Positions 43,608 through 51,636 of a DNA stretch of 64,000 nucleotides are shown in pieces. This DNA comes from Gammaproteobacteria bacterium (GTDB taxonomy: Bacteria; Pseudomonadota; Gammaproteobacteria; Xanthomonadales; Marinicellaceae). The stretch spans positions 1 through 64,000 of the forward strand of contig JAWLAO010000007.1 of NCBI GenBank assembly GCA_041395445.1, read 5' to 3'. The translations under genes were made by a program, and so were the position numbers. The notes beneath the pieces are model-generated. The model searched no databases. It was not told where the DNA came from and saw only the letters and a program-made list of their open reading frames with translations. The first letter of the stretch is position 1, and every line of letters begins with the position of its first letter.

Positions 43608-44004
43608 CACTATTCTCCAACGCTGATAATATGGAACAATGCTCGGCAGACTCAAATCCGCCACAGCAAGTTTGATGGATTTTTGACAGAGCTGATTTTA
43701 TCTTTTGTAATTCATCAATTTTTTGATTGATTTCATCCAGTTTCATTTGTGTGTACTCCTTGACTTCATGACATGTGTGTTCATCCTTGGTGACTTTAAG
43801 TTCCAGCAATTCCCTGATTTCTTTCAGGGTAAATCCCACCAACTTGGCCTTTTTAATAAACTGCAAAGTTGAAACTGTATCGTGTGAATAATCACGATAG
43901 CCATTGGGTAATCTTTTTGGTTTTGAAATCAGATTTTGTGATTCGTAATATCGCAACGTCTGAATATCAATTCCGGTTGTATTTGAAAGCTCGCCAATTT
44001 TCAT
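43600..44004 (-). CDS. MerR-family metal-responsive regulator (ZntR/CadR type)
   Basis: A 134-aa regulator. The N-terminal winged HTH is MKIGELSNTTGIDIQTLRYY, with the wing PNGYRDYS. A dimerisation helix follows. The metal loop has C78 (EHTCHE) and C113-C114 with H122-C123 (QTCCGGFESAEHCSIL), a layout like ZntR (C79, C114, C115, H119, C124). That predicts Zn(II), Cd(II) or Pb(II) sensing rather than Cu(I). It is first in an operon with the permease, and the promoter upstream has the 20-bp spacer MerR activators need, so the operon is autoregulated and metal-induced. Confidence 0.92.
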   Translation of the reverse strand: MKIGELSNTTGIDIQTLRYYESQNLISKPKRLPNGYRDYSHDTVSTLQFIKKAKLVGFTLKEIRELLELKVTKDEHTCHEVKEYTQMKLDEINQKIDELQKIKSALSKIHQTCCGGFESAEHCSILSALENSDD

Positions 44005-44032
44005 AGTTCGGTTTTTTATATTGGATTGGTGT

Positions 44033-44064
44033 ATTCTAAACCCTAAAGTATGCTATAGAGTCAA
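44033..44064 (-). promoter_or_regulatory. MerR-type promoter/operator
   Basis: On the minus strand: -35 TTGACT, a 20-bp spacer, -10 TAGAAT. The spacer holds the dyad ACTCTATAG / CTTTAGGGT, close to ZntR/MerR operators. The long spacer is the signature of promoters activated by DNA distortion. It drives the merR-permease operon. Confidence 0.88.
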
Positions 44065-44160
44065 GGGTTTGGTTGGAATTCTGAAAAAATAATCGACTAT
44101 GATTTTTTCTTCATAAAAGTTAAATCCTCCCAGGGAAAAGATAGGGGCAAAAAAGAATAT

Positions 44161-44189
44161 CGTCATGCTGAGCGCCGTCGAAGCATCTC
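44161..44189 (+). repeat. Short repeat, left flank of the island
   Basis: CGTCATGCTGAGCGCCGTCG followed by AAGCATCTC. A degenerate inverted copy (GAGATCC, then GCTCAGGATGACG) is at 51499-51528, on the far side of the island. Such strings occur scattered in many genomes. A small hairpin CCCCTTTTGAAAGGGG lies at about 44227-44242. The rest of 44065-44290 shows no gene. Confidence 0.45.
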
Positions 44190-44292
44190 CTCAATTCACC
44201 GTGATATATTTTGAAACTAATAATGTCCCCTTTTGAAAGGGGATTGAGGGGTATGTTATTATCAAGTTATGTGTGGAGTAATTGAATATAAC

Positions 44293-44355
44293 CAGAGTTT
44301 GTTTGACCATCAATATGATTTGGCTTAAACTAATTTGAACTAAATCAAAGCGGAG
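44293..44355 (+). promoter_or_regulatory. Leader block of the island, shared with 7.6 kb
   Basis: CAGAGTTTGTTTGAC at 44293-44307 matches 7624-7638 exactly. GGCTTAAACTAATTTGAACT and the CGGAG site at 44351-44355 follow in the same order and nearly the same spacing as there. This is a likely promoter/5' leader for the first island ORF. Confidence 0.4.
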
Positions 44356-44361
44356 AAAATT

Positions 44362-44472
44362 TTGACAATCAGTATCAAATCGACTGGCCATCTATCAAAA
44401 GGCAGAACATGGACAAGACTTTTCATAGCTAATTCTGACCATGAAAAGGCTAGCGGGTTGGCTCCGCATTAG
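44362..44472 (+). CDS. Small ORF at the start of the island
   Basis: A 36-codon frame from a TTG with CGGAG 6 nt upstream. The product includes STGHLSKGRTWTRLF and HEKASGLAPH. It may be an intact small gene or the 5' part of a broken one continued at 44500-44750. No family is recognised. Confidence 0.3.
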   Translation: MTISIKSTGHLSKGRTWTRLFIANSDHEKASGLAPH

Positions 44473-44509
44473 GTTAATCAAAAACATGATTAATTTAGTA
44501 TAAAGGGAG

Positions 44510-44750
44510 TAATTCAATCAAGCAAACTGTTTCTGGATTATTAACAAGCACAAGTCGAACATAAGCTAAAGAAGATACAGAGAAGGTAAAAAAAGCATGT
44601 AAGTCTCATTCAGGGACGTACAGCGTTGGCTACTATCCAACAACTGAACTAAAAAAAGTTGCAGAGCCAGAACCAAAGAAAATTGTATCTTTAGATACAC
44701 TAAGCGTAATGCATGGGGTAAATAGCAAAAATAAAGTGCTTATCAAGTAG
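44510..44750 (+). pseudogene. Broken small gene, unknown
   Basis: One frame reads as protein except for an internal TAA near 44562: SIKQTVSGLLTSTSRT, stop, AKEDTEKVKKACKSHSG, then TYSVGYYPTTELKKVAEPEP and a last part VSLDTLSVMHGVNSKNKV. It ends 17 bp before the coiled-coil gene, in the same direction. Composition supports former coding; no function is proposed. Confidence 0.4.
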
Positions 44751-44766
44751 ACAAAGAGGAAGATAA

Positions 44767-45192
44767 ATGGGAATTTGGGGCAACTTATTTAAATCTAATG
44801 TAGAGATTATTCGAGAAAAAAAGAAGATAGTCGAATCTTCAAAAGATGACATGATTATTAAAAACCTGATGGGGCTAACTGAAAAGCAAAACGAAATCCC
44901 ATTACTTAAAGCAAGAAACAAACTTACTCTAACCTTATCTATATTTGAAAGAAAACGTGATGAACTCAATTCGACATGGGATGCAGCATACGAAAACTTC
45001 TCATGGTGGAACAAGCTAAAATATGACGAAAAATTAGACCTTAGTGATCTTGATAGGCAAATATACGAACTCAAAGTGGCGATAGACAAGTTTGACTCAA
45101 AATACCAAGAAGGGCTCACGAAATTAGATCATTACTTTGAAAATTTAGAAAAACTAATGTGCAAAGAATGGAGTCAGTTATACAGCTTTTAA
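44767..45192 (+). CDS. Coiled-coil protein of the island, unknown function
   Basis: A 141-aa intact frame with a ribosome-binding site AGAGGA. It is highly charged and helical, for example IREKKKIVESSKDDMIIKNL, then LSIFERKRDELNST, LDRQIYELKVAIDKFDSKYQ and LDHYFENLEKLM, with heptad-like spacing. No signal peptide or catalytic motif. The nuclease-like gene starts inside its last 25 bases (ATG at 45168), a tight overlap that argues for a common operon. It is one of the few unbroken genes of the island. Confidence 0.6.
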   Translation: MGIWGNLFKSNVEIIREKKKIVESSKDDMIIKNLMGLTEKQNEIPLLKARNKLTLTLSIFERKRDELNSTWDAAYENFSWWNKLKYDEKLDLSDLDRQIYELKVAIDKFDSKYQEGLTKLDHYFENLEKLMCKEWSQLYSF

Positions 45193-46002
45193 GTGCTATA
45201 GATAAATCATTAATCAAAGAAGTCAATAATGACTCTTTAAAAGCCGCATGGCTTGCCGCACTTTCGGTTCCGGTATCAAACATTTGATCTTGTAGCCGCG
45301 AATCAGGTCTATGACTCTCTTAGAGCTGTAAACAGCAATTTCGAAGGAATGTCGAACTCAGAAATTTGGTGGGAAACACTGTGGATGTCACCTGAAAGCC
45401 ATGCTGGTTTAGTTAGTTTAACTAAAGGCGCTTATTTCGAGCAGTTAGTTGCTTCTGATACAGGTGGTCAGCTGCATGAACACTTTAATAATCCTGATAC
45501 TGATATAGTATTGGGTGGTGTTGAGTTTCAACTAAAAGCTACCGAAAGTGTTACCTATATCAATTCTGTGGATGAAGAAATCCCGATAAATATCCACCTC
45601 AGAGGTTGCAAGACAAACAAATGCAATTGACAGTGGCTTTTCCAATGATGAGCTAACAACAACTGTCGATACGGCACTGGGTGGAAGTGTCATAGATGCG
45701 AAAGAGACAGCCGTAGATGCTTTATTAACAGGGGTTGGTTCTTTAGAGTATTTGCGACGATTCGAGGGAATTAATCATGCATTTAAAGGATATGAAGAAG
45801 GTGTTGACGGCGAGTTAGCGTTTTTGAAGGAGCTGGTGTTGCAATAGAAGGCACTGCAAAGGGGCTAGTGGATGCAAGTGAAATGATTTACAAGGTATTT
45901 ATGTCTCGACCTAGTCGTTTCATAGGTCGAGCATTGTTAAAAGGATTGATAAAGTTAGATGAAAAGTTGATGGAAGGGCCAACTAAAGAAAGAAAAAGAT
46001 GA
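45168..46002 (+). pseudogene. PD-(D/E)XK-like nuclease, frameshifted
   Basis: The ancestral protein of about 275 aa can be read by switching frame at three points: near 45258 (AWLAAL to FRFRYQTFDLV), near 45588 (an extra A, EEIPI to ISTSEVARQTNAID) and near 45822 (EGVDGELA to FEGAGVAIEGTAKG). The core GAYFEQLVASDTGGQLHEHF, then DTDIVLGGVEFQLKATES, places D...(E)FQLK in a nuclease-like strand pattern. The C-terminal part is rich in small and hydrophobic residues and may contact membrane or partner. The last codons overlap the helicase ATG as ATGA. The family is not recognised by name; nuclease activity is inferred from the motif. Confidence 0.6.
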
Positions 46003-48661
46003 AGCATATTGCATTAGCATATTTAGGAAAATGACAGGAAGGCCATTAGCTGAGTTCCATGAAGACCAGTGGGAGTCAATTGATGAACTGATAAATAAAC
46101 AAAACCAATTATTATGATTGTTCAACGCACAGGTTGGGGTAAGAGTGCCGTCTATTTTATTGCGACAAAAAATAAGACGTACCCAAGGATTTGGGAACGT
46201 TGATAATATCACTTTTTTATCCTTGATCCGAAACCAGATAGATTCCCGCCGCTAAACTCGGTTTAAAAGTCGTCTCATATAACTCCTCTATGGATCAAAA
46301 CGAAAGGCAAGTGGCGGAAAATAAAATTCTTGCTAGCCAAGTTGATGCTGTGATTATTGCTCCTGAACAACTTGGACCGGAGTTATTTTCGAAAATATTC
46401 TAAGTAAAATAAGCAGCAACATCGGTTTGTTGTAGATGAAGCCTGACTGGGGACTGATGGTCATCTTGAAAAATATGCCCCCCACTGTATAATCCGTGTG
46501 TTAAACCCGGTGACCGTTTAACCATTATTTGGTCTGAAACATGTTTATGACAGAAGAAAGTTTTCAAGAATTTTAAATTATCCTATCAAAGTGTTTCCCT
46601 GAGTGAACTTGAACTCGCTGAATGTGATTGTCGTTCGAAAATGGCCGAATCAGTGATTTTTTAAAGCAGTGTTTAAGAGGTAAATCTTGCGATATATCCA
46701 ATGATTAAAAATATGCCTGCAAACAAGCGGACAATACCATTTGCTGGGAAAAAAATCATTATCGTTCGCCAAGGATGACAGAAAAATTTGGTTATTCTTG
46801 TAGTCCCAATCGGCAGGCTTTGAAGTCAAATCAAATATCCCGCAAAAAATGGCTATCCAAAAAACAACCTCGTCAACAAAATCTTTGCAAATTAATACAT
46901 CACACGGGCTGTTATCTTTGTGTAGTGGGTTGGTCAATGAGTCAAAAATTGTTGATGTTTGGCAAAGGGAAATCAAAGATTTTACTCTGACAGCCATGAC
47001 TATAAATTTTTATTTGATAACAATGTTATTTGCTCAATGAGTGCTGTTGGTAGTTTATGGTGTTATGAAGTAAATCTAAAACTACAAACCAGATCAAGCT
47101 GATATTTTTGATTATTGAACTTCCATAATCCGGTAAAAACGTAAACTAGAGAAAATAAAATATGAAAAATTTTTAAAAGTAAAATCAGGGGAACGCATAA
47201 TAACCCGAAAGAGTTTAGAACTTCATAATATTAGGATTAGCAATAAATCTGAACGCTTAGCATGGTTAGCTGACAACACCTACCTCGTATTGAAGGTACA
47301 GGAATTGTCTATGCGAAAACCACTAAAGATTGTGAAATAGTCGCAGGTTTTTTTCAAAAGCAAGGAATAAATGCCCATGCGTATCATAGCCAAATAGATT
47401 CAGATAAAGCTAAGGCTGATTTAGAAATAGCATTGATCAATAACAAAATAAAGCGCTAGTCGCAACCTCTGCATTGGGTATGGGATTCGATAAACCAGAT
47501 CTAAGTTTTGTAATACATTATCAATCGCCTGGAAACGTTGTTGAGTATTATCAACAAGTTGGCCGTGCAGGACGTGGTATAGACAAGGCCATAGGCGTTA
47601 TGATGCTGGGGCAAGAAGATGCCCGTATTCACAATATTTTATTGAAAGTGCTTTTCCAAAAGAACACCAAATTAACCAGCTAGAAGTAATCGAACAAAAG
47701 ATGGATGTCGGTTGACCGATTTAGAACCAGAAGTGAACTTTTCGCTAGGTACAATTAAAGAAATAATTAAATTCTTAATGATCGAATATCCTTCACCAAT
47801 TTTAAAGGATGGTAACCTGTATTTTAGGACGCAATTTGATTATCAATTACCTAAAGAAAAAGATTGAGAGATTAAACTCAATTAAACAAGGAGAATGGGA
47901 AAGCTTAAACCAATATCATCAGCACAATGGCTGCTTGATGCAGTATTTATCAGATGAATTAGATGATCCCGATTGTGAACCGTGCGGCGAAGTAGAATTG
48001 CAAACCAGAATCAAAACTATCTGAAGATATAAAGCATGATTTTAGTGTTGCAAGCTAACGATTATTTGCGACATAGGTATATCAAAATAAACCCTAGAGC
48101 TAGGTTTGCAAGTTCAGGAAACAACGCAAGAAAAGCTTTTCTCTGATTATCAATTACCTTATCGAAATGATAACCTCAAAATTGACTCAGGCTTAGCACT
48201 CTCTTCATGGAAGGATGGGGGCTGGGGGCGATATCGTTGCACAAGGTAAAAAGCAAGGCTACTTTAGTGATAATTTGATTCCGCCAATGGTAAAGATGAT
48301 AAACAGCTTGAGTTATGAAGTTCGACCTACATGGCTAACTTATATTCCATCATCAAGGCATCCCAATCTCGTAAGAGTTTTGCACATATAGCGTTCTAAA
48401 CTGACGTTGAATGTAAAGATACATTATTCGTGGCAGACATAAGGCCCCCAAAAAACTATGGGAAAACAGTTTTTTTCAAGTAAAAATTTGGATGGTGCTT
48501 TTGGGATAGACACATCTCAGGGTTATGTAGCTCCTGTATGGCTTCTCGATGATGCTGTTGACTCACGGTGGACATTCACTATTGCAGGAGCACTTTTGCG
48601 AAAGAATGGCGCGCCTAAAGGGATACCAATTGCATTAACTAGTACGAGTAAAAATGACTAG
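45999..48661 (+). pseudogene. RecQ-like helicase fused to a phosphoribosyltransferase, decayed
   Basis: The start ATG overlaps the preceding stop (ATGA). N-terminal pieces in several frames: MTGRPLAEFHEDQWESIDEL, Walker A QRTGWGKSAVYFIATK (46128-46145 codes TGWGKS) and VVSYNSSMDQNERQVAENKI. The DEAH-box region (46432-46460) has lost the residues between DEA and DWG. From about 46,520 to 47,170 the expected motif III is missing and unrelated coding-like sequence is present. The second RecA domain then resumes: RKSLELHNIRISNKSERLAW, VATSALGMGFDKPDL, YYQQVGRAGRG. A CxxC-type segment (CLMQYLSDELDDPDCEPCG) and a C-terminal PRTase domain with the PRPP loop LLDDAVDSRWT (48542-48571) follow. At least eight indels. 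Confidence 0.8.
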
Positions 48662-48691
48662 TATGACTAAATTTGATAAGAAGATAAATTA

Positions 48692-50280
48692 ATGATAAGT
48701 GAAAACATTAAAGCAAAAATTGCTACTAACAAGTCACTTTAACGCTAATGAAGTTAAAGAATATAAAATATTTTCAATAAATGAATATGGATATTTCTCT
48801 TATTGGTTGTATCGAAATAATTTTAAGCCAGAAAGTTTGCTTAATGATGCTACGTTCAATGATGAAAAGGGTGTTATGGAATAATCAATCAAGCCATATT
48901 GAAGCAAAGAAAATCATTGATTTTAAAAGATTAGATAAAACTATATCTAATATTACGTTTGAGCGAATCCAGCACTTATTAAACAGAGGTGCAAAGCCTA
49001 GGTTTAGCATTAGATAAGTGGCAGAGTGCTGGAGTTTGGATCTTGGACAGGCAGCATTCGCATTATCCTCAGTCCTTCAGAAAACAGTTAAAACATCAAA
49101 GTCCAGCTCTTTTATTTGGTGTCGGTAACAGTGAGTTACTGATGAAAAAATCAATAGGATTTGTTGGCTCAAGAGATTGCACCATTGACGATAAACAAGC
49201 AACAAACAATGTATGTTGAAAAAAATAAACAGGCTTGGTTTTCAAGTTGTATCAGTGCAGCTAAAGGTAGACACTTGCGCCATGCTCGCATCGTTGGAGA
49301 ATAATAATCAAGCCACTGGAATAATGGCAGACAGCTTGTTTAGAGCCAGTGCCTCAAGCAATTGGCGACAGCACCTAAAAAATAACAAGTTAGTTCTAAT
49401 TAGCCCATTTTTTCCAGAATCTAGATTTACTCCAGCCAACGCAATGGCGAGAAATAAATATATATACTTGCTGTCTACGGCCACGGTTGTCGTTATATCG
49501 GGTGAGAAAGGTGGAACTTGGGAAGGAGCTAAAGAAAACCTAAAAAAAGAGTGGGTACCAACTTTGGTTTCAACTCATCAACATCCTCTCCAAGCTGGAA
49601 ACAATGCACTGTTATCAGGTGTCGGTCTAACGAAAGGTCACGCCAAGCCTCTTCCTTTATCACTTGAATTGAATAATGAACAAATTTCAAATCTGATAAA
49701 AGGACAAGAGATAGAGCAATCAAAAGAGGTTTCTGTATCTAATAAAGATGTTCCTGAAATTTCTCAAAATAGCCAATCGAGTTTACAGAGCAGTGTATTG
49801 GCTATGCCAGTTAAAGATAAGTCACAAGAACCAAGTCAAATGATTGAACAACAATCTGAGCTATGGGGAAACCAAACAATAGCAGAGTTTAATACCACAG
49901 AATCTACTGATAACAAAGCATTAAATACCGAAAAAGCAGTAGATTTTGATGAGACTGAGCAAGATAAAAATTTAGGAATCGAAGCTGCTCCAAACGAAAA
50001 TAATACTGAAGGATCAACCAAAAAATGTTCAGACCTTTCTAACATTCATACAATGAGTCTGATTGACCTTTTTTATGAAAAACTATCTGTTTTGATTAAA
50101 CAAAAGCCCAATAATTTAATTGATAAGACACAGCTGGATGAATACTTTCCTGAGTTAGAAATCATTAGCAAGACAGCACTCGATAAATGGTTAAAACATC
50201 TGGTTGATGAAGGCAAAATACTGCGACCATCTACAAAGATAAAACAGTTCTCATTACCTCAAATTTCGCTAAAACAGTGA
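48692..50280 (+). pseudogene. DprA-like DNA-processing protein, frameshifted
   Basis: It reads from ATG 48692 in shifting frames: SHFNANEVKEYKIFSINEYG, then KIIDFKRLDKTISNITFERI, LALDKWQSAGVWILDRQHSH and the Rossmann-like GFVGSRD (about 49160). From 49213 one long frame continues: LASLENNNQATGIMADSLFR, AMARNKYIYLLS, ISGEKGGTWEGAKENL, and a C-terminal winged-helix-like segment (TALDKWLKHLVDEGKILRPS). Near 49245-49270 the read VVSVQLKVDTC equals VVSGAAKGVDTC after two compensating gaps. The Rossmann fold of this type binds single-stranded DNA in DprA. It follows the helicase by 31 bp. It could be an immune or an uptake component. Confidence 0.78.
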
Positions 50281-50533
50281 TACCAATAATAAACAGCGAA
50301 AACAAAACTCAAAGATAGAAAAATTTCATCAAGCATGGGGCAGCAATGAAGAAGCTGACGAAAAAGTGCCAAAAATTTCTAACTCGGAAGAAATATGGAA
50401 GTTATTAAGTAAGCCAAATATTTGGTTATCTAATGAATATATAGACCTTAGTATTTCTTTCGAGACAACATGGGATCCAGAACATGGAATTACATTTCTA
50501 TTCAAAAATGAGAAACTATTTAAAATCGAATAA
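50273..50533 (+). pseudogene. DUF6985-like protein remnant
   Basis: An open frame without a Met start. Residues include KIEKFHQAWGSNEEADEKV, then EEIWKLLSKPNIWLSNEYID and LSISFETTWDPEHGITFLF. The WDPEHGxxxxF pattern after a Y-x-L-S-x-x-F strand resembles DUF6985/immunity-type domains, by memory only. It starts within the last codons of the dprA-like gene in another frame. Either it is a separate gene with a lost start or a DprA C-terminal extension cut off by a frameshift. Confidence 0.4.
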
Positions 50534-50604
50534 AAAACCTAATTAATGTATTAATTCGTCCACTTCGCTTCGTATGACGGTGTTCTTTTATACCCCTTCC
50601 ATTT

Positions 50605-50775
50605 CGCTAAGACGCACAGAAATATTCGGAAATAAGCTACATACTGTCTGAGCGAAGCGAGTTTATGAAGCGCCGAATATTTTGAGTATCGAAGGAAGCC
50701 GCCGGCCGGAATGTCGGGTCGTGTTTTCTTTTGCTGGCTTTGCTTTACACGAGTAAAGAAAAGTAACATTATCTG
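50605..50775 (+). repeat. Structured interspersed repeat, copy B, and adjacent REP-like hairpin
   Basis: AAATATTCGGAAATAAGC pairs with GCGCCGAATATTTT, then TTTACACGAGTAAAG forms the second hairpin before AAAAGTAAC. It has the same order and orientation as 8435-8600. A further hairpin ATTCCCGCCTTCGCGGAATGACG at about 50783-50805 is the usual short REP-type string with one base missing. The gap 50534-50969 contains nothing else recognised. Confidence 0.6.
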
Positions 50776-50969
50776 CTGGATTCCCGCCTTCGCGGAATGA
50801 CGACTGTGTAACCAATGGGTTCAGAGTCGTTGATTCTGTGACCTCATTGATTAATGACTTAACTAAATATTCCTTGAAATTTAATAAATAATTGGTTTAG
50901 AATGCGCAACACTTTTGAAATCATTGCATGTTGCAGTGATAAATAACATCCTGATTCGGAGGAAAAACA

Positions 50970-51002
50970 ATGAAACAACTACAACGAGATAACAACAGCT
51001 AA
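50970..51002 (+). CDS. 10-aa mini-ORF with strong ribosome-binding site
   Basis: CGGAGGAAAAACA precedes ATG and the peptide MKQLQRDNNS. A GCCTTC...GGAAGGC hairpin (51003-51032) and an intrinsic terminator at 51064-51101 follow. It has the layout of a leader-peptide or a very small expressed gene. No amino-acid codon run (such as Trp or His) indicates an attenuation signal. Confidence 0.45.
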   Translation: MKQLQRDNNS

Positions 51003-51063
51003 GCCTTCGAAAATTCAATTTTTTTGGAAGGCAGTTTATGGATAATGCCTTTCAGATAGAGAT

Positions 51064-51101
51064 AAAAGCCTGAATTGCATTATGTTTTTCAGGCTTTTTT
51101 T
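51064..51101 (+). terminator. Intrinsic terminator after the mini-ORF
   Basis: AAAAGCCTGAA and TTCAGGCTTTTTTT form a stem of about 11 bp with a 13-nt loop and a T run. Confidence 0.85.
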
Positions 51102-51199
51102 ATGCCTGATAATTTTAACAAATTAACAAAGGTCGGGTTTCGGTCAAATCTATACGAATGTTATAGACTCCAAGGCCATTGACAAAAAAGGAGAAAACT

Positions 51200-51382
51200 A
51201 TGAAAAAAGTCAGAAACACAGTCGCAAGACTTGCCATTATGCGCAAAGGCGGAGTTCATGACAAAACGAACAAAGCCAAACGCCGAAGAGAGAAGCAAAG
51301 CTTCAAGAAACAAATAAGGACCAAGGATTTTGGTCCTTTTTGTTTATGTGGTTTGAAAGTCGATTTTAGTTTAGTCGGTTAG
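51200..51382 (+). CDS. Small basic protein with intragenic terminator (non-stop mRNA layout)
   Basis: ATG with a perfect AAAGGAG site. The 60-codon frame encodes MKKVRNTVARLAIMRKGGVH, then a Lys/Arg-rich stretch (KAKRRREKQSFKKQIR). An intrinsic terminator (51317-51345) lies inside codons 40-48, so the transcript should end near codon 48 without a stop codon. The in-frame TAG at 51380-51382 belongs to a downstream repeat. Genes for alternative ribosome-rescue factors (ArfA, BrfA) are built this way. Sequence similarity to ArfA is not evident, so this is an analogy. The protein could alternatively be a small ribosome- or RNA-binding peptide. Confidence 0.6.
   Translation: MKKVRNTVARLAIMRKGGVHDKTNKAKRRREKQSFKKQIRTKDFGPFCLCGLKVDFSLVG
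51317..51345 (+). terminator. Intrinsic terminator inside the small basic ORF
   Basis: AGGACCAA (51317-51324) and TTGGTCCT (51330-51337), 5-nt loop, then TTTTTGTTT. It ends transcription before the frame reaches any stop codon. Confidence 0.85.
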
Positions 51383-51427
51383 TTGGCTTTAGCCAATCTA
51401 TTTTTCGTGGACTGAAGTCCACTACCC
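51377..51427 (+). repeat. Double-palindrome repeat, copy 1
   Basis: GGTTAGTTGGCTTTAGCCAA and GTGGACTGAAGTCCACTACC: two short palindromes that also pair with each other. The second copy is at 54682-54750. The remainder of the gap to tkt shows only an inverted copy of the island's left-flank repeat (51499-51528) and the tkt promoter. Confidence 0.7.
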
Positions 51428-51498
51428 AATTATTCAAATAGCTTCAAAGGTTTGTTATTCTAAGGAGTGATGCAAGGAAGATTCTGCATTGATTTAAG

Positions 51499-51528
51499 AG
51501 ATCCTTTGCTTTTTGCTCAGGATGACGG
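51499..51528 (-). repeat. Short repeat, right flank of the island
   Basis: GAGATCCTTTGC, then GCTCAGGATGACG: a degenerate inverse of 44161-44189 (about 21 of 29 positions by eye). Confidence 0.4.
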
Positions 51529-51596
51529 AGTGTTTATTCATAAGCAAATCTTATATTTGATATAAATATTAGTGACTTTTGTTTATCTTTGTCCTG

Positions 51597-51602
51597 CTAT
51601 AA
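51597..51602 (+). promoter_or_regulatory. Consensus -10 box for tkt
   Basis: TATAAT 35 bp before the tkt ATG. The -35 region (ACTTTT, 17 bp upstream) is weak, suggesting activator dependence or a moderate promoter. Confidence 0.5.
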
Positions 51603-51636
51603 TATGGGCTCAGAAATTTCAAAAGAGTTACAAATC

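Noticed and set aside
46650..46997. 115-aa open frame on the minus strand within the island
   Set aside because: It lies opposite the decayed helicase, has no ribosome-binding site, and its composition is that of a reverse-strand shadow.
51003..51101. Amino-acid attenuator before the tkt operon
   Set aside because: The mini-ORF has no run of a regulating codon, the terminator is followed by an independent small gene, and tkt has its own -10 box 500 bp on.
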